This document shows, in pieces, positions 21,926-34,182 of a stretch of 64,000 bases of DNA (positions within the stretch are counted from its first letter, which is position 1; the number at the start of each line of letters is the position of its first letter). The DNA is taken from contig NC_057802.1 in NCBI RefSeq assembly GCF_018294505.1, positions 308,004,961 to 308,068,960 of the forward strand. The letters run 5' to 3'. The DNA comes from Triticum aestivum (Eukaryota > Streptophyta > Magnoliopsida > Poales > Poaceae). The position numbers and the translations under genes are program-made. The notes under the pieces were generated by a model. That model was not told the DNA's origin. It searched no databases and saw only the letters and a list, made by a program, of their open reading frames with translations.

Positions 21926-24900
21926 CTACACAATATGTCTGGTATACAGCATGGCATACTTTATAGATCCTATGGCTGAGGCATAGGGAATGACTTTCAT
22001 TCTCTCTCTATCTTTTGCCGTGGTCGGATTTTGAGTCTTACTCAACTTCATACCTTGCAACTCAGGCAAGAACTCCTTCTTTGACTGATCCATTTTGAAC
22101 TCCGTCAAAATCTTATCAAGGTATGTACTCATCGAAAGTCTTATCAAGCGTCTTGATCTATCTTTATAGATCTTGATGCCCAATATGTAAGTAGCTTCAC
22201 CGAGGTCTTTGTTTGAATAACTCCTTTCAAACTCTCCTTTATGCTTTCCAGAAAATTCTACATCATTTCCGATCAACAATATGTCATTCACATATACTTA
22301 TCAGAAAGGCTCTTAGTGCTCCCACTCACTTTCTTATAAATATAGGCTTCACCGCAAGTCTGTATAAAACTATATGCTTTGATCAACTCATCAAAGCGTA
22401 TATTCCAAATCTGAGATGCTTGCACCAGTCCATAGATGGATCGCTGTTGCTTGCACACTTTGTTAGCACCTTTAGGATTGAGAAAACCTTATGGTTGCAT
22501 CAGATATAAGTCTTCTTTAATAAATCCATTAAGGAATGCAGTTTTGACATCCATTTGCCAGATTTCATAAAATGCGGCAATTGCTAACATGATCCGGACA
22601 GACTTTAAGCATCGATACGAGTGAGAAAATGTCATCATAGTCAACACCTTGAACTTGTTGAAAAACTTTTGTGACAATTCGAGCTTTAGAGATAGTAACA
22701 CTACTATCAGCGTCCGTCTTCCTCTTGAAGATCCATTTATTCTCAATGGCTCGCCGATCATCGGGCAAGTCAATCAAAGTCCATACTTTGTTATCATACA
22801 TGGATCCTATCTCAGATTTCATGGACTCAAGCCATTTATCGGAATCTGGGCTCATCATCGCTTCCCCATAGTTCGTAGGTTCGTCATGGTCTAATAACAT
22901 GACTTCCAGGACAGGATTATCGTACCACTCTGGTGCGGAACGTGCTGTGGTTAACCTACGAGGTTTGGTAGTAACTTGATCCAAAGTTTCATGATCATTA
23001 TCATTAGCTTCCTCACTAGTTGGTGTAGGCATCACGGGAACGGTTTTCTGTGATGAGCTACTTTCCAATTCGAGAGAAGGTATAATTACCTCATCAAGTT
23101 CTACTTTCCTCCCACTCACTTCTTTCGAGAGAAACTCCTTCTCTAGAAAGGATCCATTCTTAGCAACAAACATCTTGCCTTCGGATCTGTGATAGAAGGT
23201 GTACCCAACAATTTCTTTTGGGTATCCTACGAAGATGCATTTCTCCGATTTGGGTTCGAGCTTATCAGGCTGAAGCTTTTTCACATAAGCATCGCAACCC
23301 CAAACTTTAAGAAACGACAACTTAGGTTTCTTGCCAAACCACAGTTCATACGATGTCGTCTCAACGGATTTAGATGGTACCCTATTTAAAGTGAATGCAG
23401 CTGTCTCTAATGCATAACCCCAAAATGATAGTGGTAAATCGATAAGAGACATCATAGATCGCACCATATCTAATAAAGTATGGTTACGACATTCAGACAC
23501 ACCATTATGCTGTGGTGTTTCCAGGTGGCGTGAGTTGTGAAACTATTCCATATTGTTTTAAATGAAGGCCAAACTCGTAACTCAAATATTTGCATCCGCG
23601 ATCAGATCGTAAAAACTTTATTTTCTTGTTACGATGATTCTCCACTTTACTCTGATTTTTTTTTGAATTTTCAAATGTTTCAGACTTGTGTTTCATTAAG
23701 TATATATACCCATATCTGCTCAAATCATCTATGAAGGTCAGAAAATAATGATACCCGCCGCGAGCCTCAACACTCATCGGACCGCATACACCGGTATGTA
23801 TTATTTCCAATAAGTTGTTGGCTCGCTCCATTGTTCTAGAGAATGGAGTTTTAGTCATCTTGCCCATGAGGCATGGTTCGCAAGCATCAAATGATTCATA
23901 ATCAAGTGGTTCCAAAAGTACATCCGCATGGAGTTTCTTCATGTGTTTTACACCAATATGACCTAACGGCGGTGCCATAAATATGGTGTATTATCATTAT
24001 CAACTTTACATCTTTTGGCATCAGTATTATGAATATGTGTATCACTACAATCAAGATTCAATAAACCATTCATATTGGGTGTAAGACAATAGAAGGTTTT
24101 ATTCATATAAACAGAACAACAATTATTCTCTGACTTAAATGAATAACCATATTGCAATAAACATGATCTAATCATATTAATGCTCAACGCAAACACCAAA
24201 TAACATTTATTTAGGTTCAATTCTAATCCCGAAGGTAGATGGAGTGTGTGATGGTGATCGTATCAACCTTGGAATTACTTCCAACACACATCGTCACCTC
24301 GTCCTTAACTAGTCTCTGTTTATTTTACAACTCCTATTTCGAGTTACTACTCTCAGCAACTGAACCAGTATCAAACACCGAGGGGTTGCTATAAACATTA
24401 GTAAAGTACACATCAATAAGATGTATATCAAATATACCTTTGTTCACTTTGCCATCCTTCTTATCCGCCAAGTATCTAGGGCAGTTCCACTTCCAGTGAC
24501 CATTTCCTTTGCAGTAGAAGCACTCAGTTTCAGGCTTGGGTCTAGCTTTGGGCTTCTTCATGGGAGTGGCAACTTTCTTGCCATTCTTTTTGAAGTTTCC
24601 CTTTCTTTCCCTTGCCCTTTTTCTTGAAACTAGTGGTCTTGTTAACCATCAACACTTGATGCTATTTATTGATTTCTACCTTTGCCGATTTCAGCATCAC
24701 GAAGAGCTTGGGAATCGTTTTCATAATCCCTTGCATATTATAGTTCATCATGAAGTTCTAGTAACTTGGTGATAGTGACTAGAGAACTCTGTCAATCACT
24801 ATCTTATCTGGAAGATTAACTCCCACTTGATTCAAGCAATTGTAGTACCCAGACATTCTGAGCACATGCTCACTAGCTGAGCTATTCACCTTCATCTTGT

Positions 24901-25240
24901 AGGCAAAGTACTTGTTAGAGGTCTCATACCTCTTAACACGGGCATGAGTCTGAAATATCATTTTCAGCTCTTGGAACATCTCATATGCTCCATGGCGTTC
25001 AAACCATTTTTCAAGTCCCGGTTCTAAGCCGTAAAGCATGGGGCACTAAACTATCAAGTAGTCATCATACCGAGCTTGCCAAACGTTCATAACGTCTGCA
25101 TGTGCTCCTGCAATAGGTCCGTCACCTAGCGGTGCATCAAGGACATAATTCTTCTGTGCAGCAATGAGGATAATCCTCAGATCACGGACCCAGTCTGTAT
25201 CATTGCTACTATCATCTTTCAACTTAGCTTTCTATAGAAA
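21926..25240 (-). pseudogene. Decayed gag-pol of Copia A
   Basis: Read on the minus strand, domains follow Copia order. Gag is at 24600-25240 (EPGLEKWFERHGAYEMFQE). The zinc knuckle CX2CX4HX4C lies near 24500 and a protease site DTGS near 24370. The GAG-preintegrase domain carries HIGVKHMKKLH near 23960. Integrase covers about 23500-23850 (CGPMSVEARGGYHYF, FLRSDRG). The integrase C-terminus and linker cover about 22950-23500. Reverse transcriptase covers about 22290-22900 (WQMDVKTAFLNG), and the catalytic-site region YMNDILLIGND near 22280 replaces the usual Y-V-D-D. The RNase H end below 21925 is largely deleted. Multiple frameshifts and stops separate the pieces. Integrase before reverse transcriptase is diagnostic of Copia. 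Confidence 0.9.
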
Positions 25241-26458
25241 CGTATCAAAAATAAAACAAGGGAGTTATGCGTGAGCTATTGATCTACAACATAGATATGC
25301 AAATACTATCAAGACTAAGTTCATGATAAATTAAGTTCAATTAATCAAATTACTTAAGAACTCCCACTTAGATAGACATCCCTCGAGTCATCTAAATGAT
25401 CACGTGATCCATATCAACTAAACCATGTCCGATCATCATGTGAGATGGAGTAGTTTTCAATGTGAACATCTCTATGTTGATCATATCTACTATATGATTC
25501 ACGTTCGACCTTTCGGTCTCCAGTGTTCTGAGGCCATGTCTGTACATGCTAGGCTCGTCAAGTTTAACTCGAGTATTCCGCATGTGCAAAACTGTCTTGC
25601 ACATGTTGTATGTGAATGTAGAGCTTATCACGCCCGATCATCACGTGGTGTCTCAGCACAAAGAACTTTCGCAACGGTGCATACTCAGGGAGAACACTTA
25701 TACCTTGAAATTTAGTTAAGGGATCATCTTATAATGCTACCGTTGTACTAAGAAAAATAAGATGCATAAAAGATAAACATCACATGTAATCAATATATGT
25801 GACATGATATGGCCATCATCATCTTGTGCCTTTGATCTCCATCTCCAAAGCACCATCATGATCTCCATCGTCACCGGCTTGACACCTTGATCTCTATCGT
25901 AGCGTCGTGGTCGTCTCGCCAACTGTTACTTCTACAACTATCGCTAACACATAAAGAGACAACCATAAGGCTCCTGCCAGTTGCCGATAACTTTTACAAA
26001 ACATGATCATCTCATACAATAACGTATATCACATCATGTCTTGACCATATCACATCACAACATACCTGCAAAAACAAGTTAGACGCCCTCTACTTTGTTG
26101 TTGCAAGTTTTATGTGGTTGCTACAGGCTTCTAGTAAGAACCATTCTTACCTACGCATCAAAAACCACAATGGTGATTTATCAAGTTTGTTGTTTTAACC
26201 TTCAACAAGGTCCGGCCGCAGTCAAATTCGATTCAACCAAAGTTGGAGAAACAAACACCCGCCAGCCACCTTTATGCAAAACTAGTTGCACGTCTGTCGG
26301 TGGAACCGGTCTCATGAACATGGTCATGTAAGGTTGGTCCGGGCCGTTTCATCCAACAATACCGCCGAATCAAAATAAGACATTGGTGGAAAGCAGTATG
26401 ACGATCACCACCCATAACTCTTTGTGTTCTATTCGTGCATATCATCTACGCATAGACC
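25241..26458 (-). other. Leader region of Copia A
   Basis: Between the 5' LTR and gag, the untranslated leader of the minus-strand element is AT-rich with no long frames, as in other elements of the group. Confidence 0.7.
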
Positions 26459-26472
26459 TGGCTCGGATGCCA
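26459..26472 (-). other. Primer binding site of Copia A
   Basis: The complement reads TGGCATCCGAGCCAG next to the LTR. It resembles TGGTATCAGAGC, the complement of the initiator methionine tRNA 3' end, with two or three changes. Confidence 0.75.
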
Positions 26473-27749
26473 CTGTTGGGGAACGTAGCATGCAATTTCA
26501 AAAAAAAAATCTATGATCACGCAAGATCTATCTAGGAGATGCATAGCAACGAGAAGGGGAGAGTGTGTCCACGTACCCTCGTAGACCGAAAGTGGAAGCG
26601 TTAGCTTAACGCGGTTGATGTAGTTGAACGTCTTCGCGATCCAACCGATCAAGCACCGCACGTACGACACCTCCGAATTCTGCACATGTTCTGCTCAATG
26701 ACATCCCTCGAACTCTTGATCTAGCAAAGTGTCAAGGGAGAGTTTCGTCGGCACGATGGCGTGGTGACGGTGATGGTGATGTGATCCACGCAGGGCTTCG
26801 CCTAAGCACTATGACGCTATGACCGGAGGAGTAAACTGTGGAGGGGGCACCGCACACGGCTAAGAGAACAGTTGATGTGATTTGGGGTGCCCCCTGCCCC
26901 CGTATATAAAGGAGGAGGGGAGGAGGCCACCGGCCCTAGGGGGCGCGCCATGGGGGGGAAACCAACTAGGACTCCTAGTCCAACTCGCCCCCTCCTTATC
27001 TTGGAGGTGGAAAGGAGGAAGGAGAGGGAGAGGGGGAAAGGAAAGGGGGGCCGCGCCCCCTTCCCCTTGTCCAATTTGGACAGCCCATAGGGGGGGGGGG
27101 GCGCCACCCATTGTGGGCTTCCGTCTCTCTCCCCTATGGCCCATAGTGGCCCAATACTTTCCCCGGGGGGCTCCGGTAACCCCTCGGTACTCCGATAAAT
27201 ATCTGAAACGTCTTGAAACCATTCCAGTGTCCAAATACTATCGTCTAATATATCAATCTTTACCTCTCCACCATTTCGAGACTCCTCGTCATGTCCGTGA
27301 TCTCATCCGGGACTCTGAACAATCTTCGGTCACCAAAAACACATAACTCATAATACAAATCGTCATCAAACGTTAAGCGTGCGGACCCTACGGGTTCGAG
27401 AACTATGTAGGCATGACCGAGACACGTCTCCGGTCAATAACCAACAGCGGAACCTGGATGCTCATATTGGTTCCTACATATTCTACGAAGATCTTTATTG
27501 GTCAAACCGCAATGACAACATGCGTTATTCCCTTTGTCATTGGTATGTTACTTGCCTGAGATTCGATCGTCGGTATCCTCATACCTAGTTCAATCTCATT
27601 ACCGGCAAGTCTCTTTACTCGTTCCGTAATGCATCATCCCTTAACTAACTCATTTGTCACATTGCTTGCAAGGCTTATCATGGCGTGCATTACCGAGAGG
27701 GCCCAGAGATACCTCTCTGATACTCGGAGTGAGAAATCCTAATCTCGAT

Positions 27750-28657
27750 TGTCGGCGTTCTGGGAATGGGGGTCCCCAGACTTGCCTGCCTGCGGCCCAC
27801 AGCGTGGCTAAGCCAGCAGGCCGTACGACCCATCTTCATCAACAAGGCATCCAAGACCCTCGCGAGGGTCCAAGCCTCGTGAGGCGAACGATGCAAGACC
27901 TCCTCCGGAGTAGCCTAGCCAGGCAGGCTCACAAGGAGCCGAGATATCAAGGCGGGGCAAAACCTCACCAGGCCCTCGTGACGTGAGCCATGACGAACGA
28001 CACCAGGCAGGCGCCAGGCGGGCGCCAGCGTGCGCAGCGTCCTTATTTCCTCTTTGGTGCTAAGGAGGCCATCGTAGGCGAAGAGTACCGAGGCATCAGG
28101 CAAAGGTTGCTATATTGGTGCAACGAGACCAAGACCAGGAGGACGGCAAGACGGAGGTAATCGTGGAGCCCAAGACGGCGTCACCGCCAGAGCTTTTCGC
28201 AGGCGAAGACCGCTTTTGCCAGGATAGCTTGTACTAGCTGTCCCCCTTCAAATTTGCCCGCCGTTGTTGGCTCCCTTCCCGCTCGATATTGGGGAAGAGG
28301 ACCAGGGCCTCTATAAATAGGTCTAGCCACCACAGTAGGAGGCAACTGATCTTGAACCGATTCAGATCATCCTCAACTGCACAAGCACCAGAACACCTCA
28401 ACCTCAGGAGGCTGTTCTTCCCTTGTACTGTTCATCATTAGCCCTCGAGGCAATCCACCACCACCACACTGGAGTAGGGTATTACACCACAACGGTGGCC
28501 CGAACCAGTATAAATCTCGTGTCTTTCTGTGTTGCGAGTTCGTCGAGTTCGTCCGCGAGATCTTTGCGAGCAAGGGCGTAGATCGGTAGGAGGGAAAGAC
28601 TTCGCGCGCACCCCAGTGTTCGAACCTTAAGGGTTTGCCGGAACCCCACATCCGACA
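27750..28657 (+). repeat. 5' LTR of Gypsy B (908 bp)
   Basis: TG...CA boundaries, with a TATA box CTATAAATAG at 28311-28320. The segment 28263-28490, which contains this TATA box, is missing from the 3' LTR. Confidence 0.9.
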
Positions 28658-28680
28658 TTTGGCGCGCCAGGTAGGGGTGC
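28658..28680 (+). other. Primer binding site of Gypsy B
   Basis: TTTGGCGCGCCAGGTAGGGG follows directly after the LTR end CCGACA. The same block follows the LTR of Gypsy F at 63198-63218. The primer tRNA was not identified. Confidence 0.7.
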
Positions 28681-28730
28681 GCCGTAGCTTCCCTTCTATC
28701 AGTTCGTCGCTCCATCGCTCCGTCGTCTCC

Positions 28731-31196
28731 ATGGCGGATGCTCGCCGTGCTCGAGCTGAGCGTCGGGCTGCCCTCACCGCCCGCGTCGCTCAGACGGCTC
28801 CCGTTGGCGGGCCACCCCGTCGTTCTCCATCTCCCGCCGCCAACGCTGCCACCGGCCCGGCGGGGAACGAGCAGCAGGCGTCCTCGCTGCATCCTTCGGT
28901 GCGGCAGGACGGCCGCACCGCTACTCCATCACTGACTCCTGCCGGTTCTTCGTCTCACGCGCACCGCGCTCCCATGGAGGCACGGGCCGCGCTCCTCGCG
29001 GCGAACGAGCTCCTGCGCTACCGCCCCGTCGACGACCTCTACGAGGAGTGGCTTGACCGCGTCGCCGAGCTCGTCCACGTCGCAGGGGGCTCTCTGGCAC
29101 CGTCCCACTCTCTGCCTCCTCCTCAACCAGCCGCGGGCGACGGGGCTCATGGCGTGCCTCCACCACCTCAGCCCCAAGACGGCGCCTTGGCACCAAGGCG
29201 CACGGCTCCGCGGCGTGATCCGCCGCGCCCGGCGCTCGCGCGCGAAGAGAGAAGCTGCCAAGAAATCCCGCGGCCGTGAGAAGTTGCACCTGCGCTCCCC
29301 GCGCCACCTTGTCAAGACCGCGCGCCGCCCGTAGCGGCGCAGCGCGGACCTCATCAACACCAAGCTCCACCTCCGAAGCGGGCCCCGGAAACCACGGCAG
29401 GCTGCCGCGCCTTCACCCCCGAGCTGCGTAGCGTCGCCTGGCCAATCAAGTTCAAGCCAGACCCGCCTCCTCGCTACGACGGCACTGCCGACCCTGCGGA
29501 GTTCCTGCAGCTCTATGAGCTGAGCATCGAAGCGGCCAACGGCGACGAAAAAGTAATGGCGAACTGGTTTCCCATGGCTCTCAAGGATGGAGCCCGCTCC
29601 TGGCTCCTGAACCTGCAGCGCGGCTCGATCTCCTCTTGGGATGAGATGTGCGACCGCTTCGTCGCCAACTTCCAGGGCACTCGCGACCGCTGGCCGGCCG
29701 CGGGTGACCTGCGCCGCATCAAGCAAGAACCAGGAGAGACCCTCCAGAAGTACATCCAACGCTTCAACAACACCCGCCTCAAGATCCCCAAGGTCACGGA
29801 CGAAGCCATCATCTCCGCGTTCTCTGACGGCGTTCGCGACATCAAGATGAAGGAAGAGCTCGCCATCCACGAGGAGCTCTGCACATCTCAGGAGCTGTTC
29901 AACCTGGCGACCAAGTGCGCAAGAGCTGAGGAGGGGCGCCTTTCTCTCCTCGAGCTGCCAGCCGCACGAGCGGAGGAGAAGAAGGCCAAGGCCAAGGACG
30001 TGAAGCGCAAGGAGGCGGCGGTGCTAGCAGCGGAGCCCGACACCAAGCGGGGCACAGCCCGAGTCATCCAAGAATGGCCGACCATTCTACGCCTTCCACA
30101 ACCTGAACACCCACAACACCAGCGACTGTCAAGAGCTCAGAGCCATACGGGAAGGATCCTACGGTCGACGCCCCGAGCGCAACGACCGGGGCTACGACCG
30201 CGGAGGAGGATGTGGAGGTGGACGCTGGGACGACCGTGGCCCGCGCCAGGAGTGGCGCGACCGGCCTCGTGAGGACCGCCGGCAGGACCAACCTCACAAG
30301 GGCGCCTGGAGGGACCCGCCTCGTGAGGATCACCCCCAAGGCAACACCGGTCTTCCCCGCTGCCGCCACCAAGAAGGAACGACGACCACCACCAGGACGA
30401 GGGGGCTGGGGGCTTCCAGGAGCCGCGTGCGATCACCTGCATCTTGGGCGGAGCCCAGGCCCCAGCCTCTCAGCGCATCTTCAAACAGTTCGCTCGCGAG
30501 GTGAACGCGGTGCTCCCCAAGCTCGAGGCCACGCGCCCGCTCAAGTGGTCCCAACGCGCCATCACTTTCAACTCGGCGGATCAGCTCAAGTGCGCGGCCA
30601 CAGCTGGCGCCCTTCCTATGCTGTGTTCCCCAGTCATCAGCAATGTGCAGGTCACCAAGACCCTCATCGACGGCGGCGCAGGGCTCAATGTTCTGTCCAT
30701 CGACACGTTCGACAACCTCCAAGTGCCATATGAGCAGCTCCAACCCACCAAGCCTTTCTCAGGAGTGACCGACGGTTCCACCACACCGATAGGGCAGGTC
30801 CGCCTGCCTGTCACCTTCGGGGAGCGCAAGAACTACCGCACCGAGCTCATCGACTTCAACGTCGCGCACATCCGCCTGCCGTACAATGCCATCCTCGGGT
30901 ATCCAGCCCTGGCCAAGTTCATGGTAGTCACTCATCATGGCTACAACGTTCTCAAGATGCCGGGAAGCGGAGGAATCATCACGGTCCCGTGTGAGGAGAG
31001 GGATGCGGTGTGCTCCCTCGAGCGCGCCTTTCAAGCCGTAGCGATCGACGACCCCGACAGCAGAAGTGAAGGCCCTCCGGAGGCCATCCCCAAGAAGAAG
31101 CAGCCGCGCCGCGCAGGACCTCAGGAGGATGGCGACGCAGTAGGAGCCTCGTTAGGATCTGCGCCCGTCCCAGGGGCGCCTCCCTCCATCGCATAG
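28731..31196 (+). pseudogene. gag-protease polyprotein of Gypsy B
   Basis: It starts at the ATG of MADARRARAERRA. An Ala/Pro-rich N-terminus is followed by a retrotransposon gag domain (about 29440-29960) with WPIKFKPDPPPRYDGTADP, WLLNLQRGSISSWDEM and GETLQKYIQRFN. Next come a basic region and a degenerate knuckle-like FYAFHNLNTHNTSDCQEL near 30085-30140. The aspartic protease (about 30480-31000) carries IDGGAGLNVLS at the active site and the flap-like YNAILGYPALAKF. The frame is one phase except for three lesions: a TGA at 29277-29279 (probably a CGA arginine codon) and a pair of compensating shifts near 30070 and 30357. It ends with TAG at 31194-31196. The damage is light compared with the Copia copies nearby. 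Gag packages the RNA and the protease would process the precursor. Confidence 0.85.
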
Positions 31197-31787
31197 GAAA
31201 GCGCGCCCGGCGCCCTCCTCAGGCAGGGCTCGGGGGCTCTCTTCTGGAGGGCCTCTGACCTTGCCAACCTCACGAGGGAGGCGCTTGGGCACCACTTGGA
31301 AGCGTGCTTCGCGGCACATGTTCCTCAAGAGAGCACAGGGCAAGGAGTGCCCACCACTCAGGAGTTCATCACCAAGACGACTCAGGAACTGCAAGATGCA
31401 AGGGCCATGCGCGGTGAAAGCCGCTCACGAGGGGCAGCTCCGCATCCTAGCGAGGATGCTGGGCTGCGTGTCTGCATCAACGTCCCCGGGCTCAACAGGG
31501 CCGCATCTCAGGAGCGCTTCTGGCCATCGCGTGTGGGCCGCTGCGAGGGCCCACCACACAGCTACGTTTGCATGCCCTTCAGCTTGCCGAGCGTGGCGTC
31601 AGCCTATCAACGCGACTTGCGGCGTGTCCTGGCGGCTCAGGAGGCCAGGTACCACGCTGTCGGAGGAGATGGAGACGGTCTTCAAGGAACCTCCCGAGGC
31701 TCAGGGTATCGGTGGCTCATGAGGAGTCATTTCTTCAACGCACGCCTTCAGCTGCACCAACTCTACTTCGTCTACAGAACCAGGTGA
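31197..31787 (+). pseudogene. Collapsed reverse-transcriptase remnant of Gypsy B
   Basis: After the TAG the same reading frame stays open for 196 codons. It first has a linker with GHHLEACFAAHVP and TQEFITKTTQEL. Then RVCINVPGLNRAA stands where Gypsy reverse transcriptases have the R-x-CVD(F/Y)-x-x-LN segment. After only about 24 residues comes YVCMPFSLPSVASAYQRDL, which aligns with the YVRMPFGLKNAxATFQR segment. The stretch between them in a real enzyme, including the first catalytic aspartate, and the later YxDD are absent, so it cannot be catalytic. A matching deletion derivative would be expected in related elements. The alignment is by eye. Confidence 0.6.
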
Positions 31788-33066
31788 CACCTTCCAAGCT
31801 TGTTAAGCTGGGAGCGCCCCTCGGGCTGCATTATTCACAGGCCACATGGGTCCATCCCTGTGGCATGTATCCCTTTTGCTTATGTCTTTAGCTTACCTTG
31901 CTGGGGGCGCCCCTCGGGCTGCATCATCCCCAAGCCGCTCGGGCCGGACCCGGTGTCATGTATCTTCCTGCATTTACCTAAGCTGATCTGCTCTCCATGC
32001 TTAACCCGCCAACTGCTACCACCTGCTCGATCATCGCCTTCCCCGGGGCCTCCACACAGACACGGCGCTGGCGCATGGGTCCGTCCCTGTCACGTCGACA
32101 AACCTGAGCGGCCGAGCTCTGGCTCGCGGCACGCCCCGCGCACGTCACCTCACCAGGCCCTCAGTGCCTTCATCTCATCCAGAACAACCAGCGGCAGGCT
32201 GACAGCTGTAACGGCAAACCGGTGCCTGTTCACAGGGATCCCGTGGGAAGGATAGCAGGCGGCACCGCGGGCCTCCTTTTCCCTCATGCAATTCGCTTGC
32301 GCGTTGAAAGGGGGGCTCCTGAGCATCGCGACTCAGGAGCTCTTACTGGCTCTCCAGCCCTCACCCCCTGGCCTTGACCACGGTATCATGACATGGCATA
32401 CCAGCGGCGGCTGAGCTCGCTCGAGGGCCGGGACCTGAGGACGTAGAGCACTAAGGGGAGCATGAGGGGAGGGGAACTCATATGGGCCGGCCTAGCTATG
32501 CCACACAAGTAGGCGCGCAGCCCCAACGCAACGTCAGGAGTCGCCACGAAATCAACAAGATAAGTCCCTCACTCGGATCGGCTAAATGTTTGAGCCTAAT
32601 GGTCACTCACGCCTTGCCGCAACCCTGTGCGGCCACGTTGACTCCCTTTCTCGCCTTACCATGGCTGCTTGAGCGCTAAGGGGGACCTCCTGAGCATCGC
32701 GCCTCAGGGGCTCTTACTGGACCTCGGGCCGCACACCTCCTGGCCTTGACCACGGCACGCGACCTGGCATACCAGCGACGGCTGTAGCCTGCCTGGGGAC
32801 CGGGACCTGTCAGCGTAGAGCAACAAGCTATCGCGAGGAAAGAAAGGGGGGACCGAGCCTTAACGGGACGTGCGTTCACCAAATTCTCATAACAGGGAAG
32901 ATAGGCACAAAAGACATTGCAAATCCTTACATGCCCCCACGGGGTGATTCATGGTTCTTCGCAGGAAACAAAAGCTGATACTAAGGGGAATCCTATCTAC
33001 ACCCTTCCGTGGCGGACGCCATCATCAACAGTGGGCCACGGTGGGCCGGCGCCAACCACATCCAGA
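31788..33066. other. Non-coding spacer of Gypsy B with direct repeats
   Basis: GC-rich DNA without a credible gene. The phrase GCGCCCCTCGGGCTGCAT occurs near 31814 and again near 31907. A roughly 140-bp unit starting GGGGGCTCCTGAGCATCGCG at about 32311 recurs at about 32681, with CTTGACCACGG and CATACCAGCG conserved in both. Confidence 0.6.
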
Positions 33067-33855
33067 TCAGCGGCGGCGACGGCCGGGCGCCGCAGCTCTG
33101 CTCCGAGCACGGCAAGAGCTCAGGGGCACGTAGCTGTCATCGCTCGTCTCCGGAGTCTCGTAAGGCTCAGGAGAGCTGCTGGACTCCCAAGGGCTGCTGC
33201 TGCTGGAGTAGCCGCGAGCGGAGCGCGCGTCAGTTTGGCGCTCCTCTCCGGAGCAGCACTCCAGGCAGTGGCCCTCGGCGTTGAAGACCTGGAAGAAGAG
33301 CGTGGAAGCGCCGTCGTACTCAAAGTGGACCGTGAGGGCGCCCCTCGCACGGCAGACCCGCGCGATCTCCCCTCAGCCGCGGGTCATGAAGATCTTGCCG
33401 ATAGGAACCGCTTCGATCTCCGCTCCGGTCGCCAAAGTGCTGAAGTCGGCATGCTGCAACCAGAGCTCGAGAGGCCCCCTCGGCGGCATCACGTCAGAGA
33501 AGAACCGCGGGAAGCGGATCCAGGAGCTTGGAGGCATCGGCGCCCACATCACCAACTCGCGCGAGGAATCCGCGGCGTGGATCCCAGGGGCGGCGGCACG
33601 CGTCGCCGCAGCACGGCGACTCTGGACATGGCATGGGCGGCACTGCTCGTCGCTTTGACCTCCCGAGCCCTCGGCTCGGGCGTACAAGTGTAGCGGGTAC
33701 CCCGAAGGAGGCCGCTCGCACCAAGGCCTCGCCACCACCTGCATCACCGCTTCATCACGGCGATGGATCAACCTCTTCTTTGGCGGAAGTGGCCCCGGAT
33801 CATCACGAGGAGCCTTCCCTTTCTCTTTGGCAGAAAACCTTCTGATAGGCGCCAT
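33067..33855 (-). pseudogene. Antisense B3-like open frame in Gypsy B
   Basis: On the minus strand an ATG at 33853-33855 opens 262 codons to TGA at 33067-33069, with one internal TGA at 33373-33375. The N-terminus is basic (MAPIRRFSAKEKGKAP). A central region has WIRFPRFFSDVMPP, GPLELWLQHAD and AEIEAVPIGKIFMTRG. After the internal stop follows RVCRARGALTVHFEYDGAST, then LFFQVF and an acidic, serine-rich tail. The order (FPxxF, a charged strand, GKxFxxxGW, a helix, then L-x-F-x-YDG-x-x-x-FxVxF) is that of plant B3 DNA-binding domains. The internal TGA stands where B3 proteins have the tryptophan of GW (TGG to TGA). A TATA box lies about 80 bases upstream. Antisense accessory frames near the 3' LTR are known in Tat-lineage elements; the B3 assignment is inference. 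Confidence 0.7.
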
Positions 33856-33930
33856 TGTTGTGAGCAGTGGAGCAAGGAGGAAGAAGCAAGCAAGCGACGA
33901 AGAGATGGGCAATGGGGGCTCCGCCCCCTC

Positions 33931-33941
33931 CCCATTTATAG
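33931..33941 (-). promoter_or_regulatory. TATA box of the antisense frame
   Basis: The minus strand reads CTATAAATGGG about 80 bases upstream of the antisense ATG, giving a predicted leader near 50 bases. It is the clearest TATA match in this part of the element and points away from the sense genes. Confidence 0.6.
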
Positions 33942-34165
33942 CAAGAGAAGGCCAACCGGCGTCTCCCACGATCGTAGGTAATGATGGTTTTCCTTGCATG
34001 TCGCAGGGGCTTGTCAAGTCGTGCAGTTGTCGAGGCAGCGTGGGGAAGCGAAGACGCCCACGTCCAATCAACCGCCACGCGTCAACCGAGGCCGCAGACT
34101 TTTGGGGCCCGCGGTGCTCCGAACTTGACCCTTGGCTTCACCGCGAAGCCAAGCCCGAGCGCACC

Positions 34166-34182
34166 TTGGGCCCCGGGGCTAC
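34166..34182 (+). other. Polypurine-type tract of Gypsy B
   Basis: The G-rich GGGCCCCGGGGCTAC lies directly before the 3' LTR, in the position expected for plus-strand priming. Confidence 0.55.

Noticed and set aside
21670..21966. A 98-codon plus-strand frame beside Copia A's PPT
   Set aside because: It is opposite the decayed RNase H end of Copia A and contains no domain of its own.
28373..30743. Minus-strand frames opposite the gag of Gypsy B (for example 28929-29870)
   Set aside because: They are shadows of a GC-rich coding region. They show no domain, unlike the antisense frame at 33067-33855, which has a TATA box and a recognisable pattern.
32917..33693. A 258-codon plus-strand frame opposite the antisense B3-like frame
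   Set aside because: Composition is arbitrary, with no domain. The complementary strand carries the ordered motif pattern and promoter.
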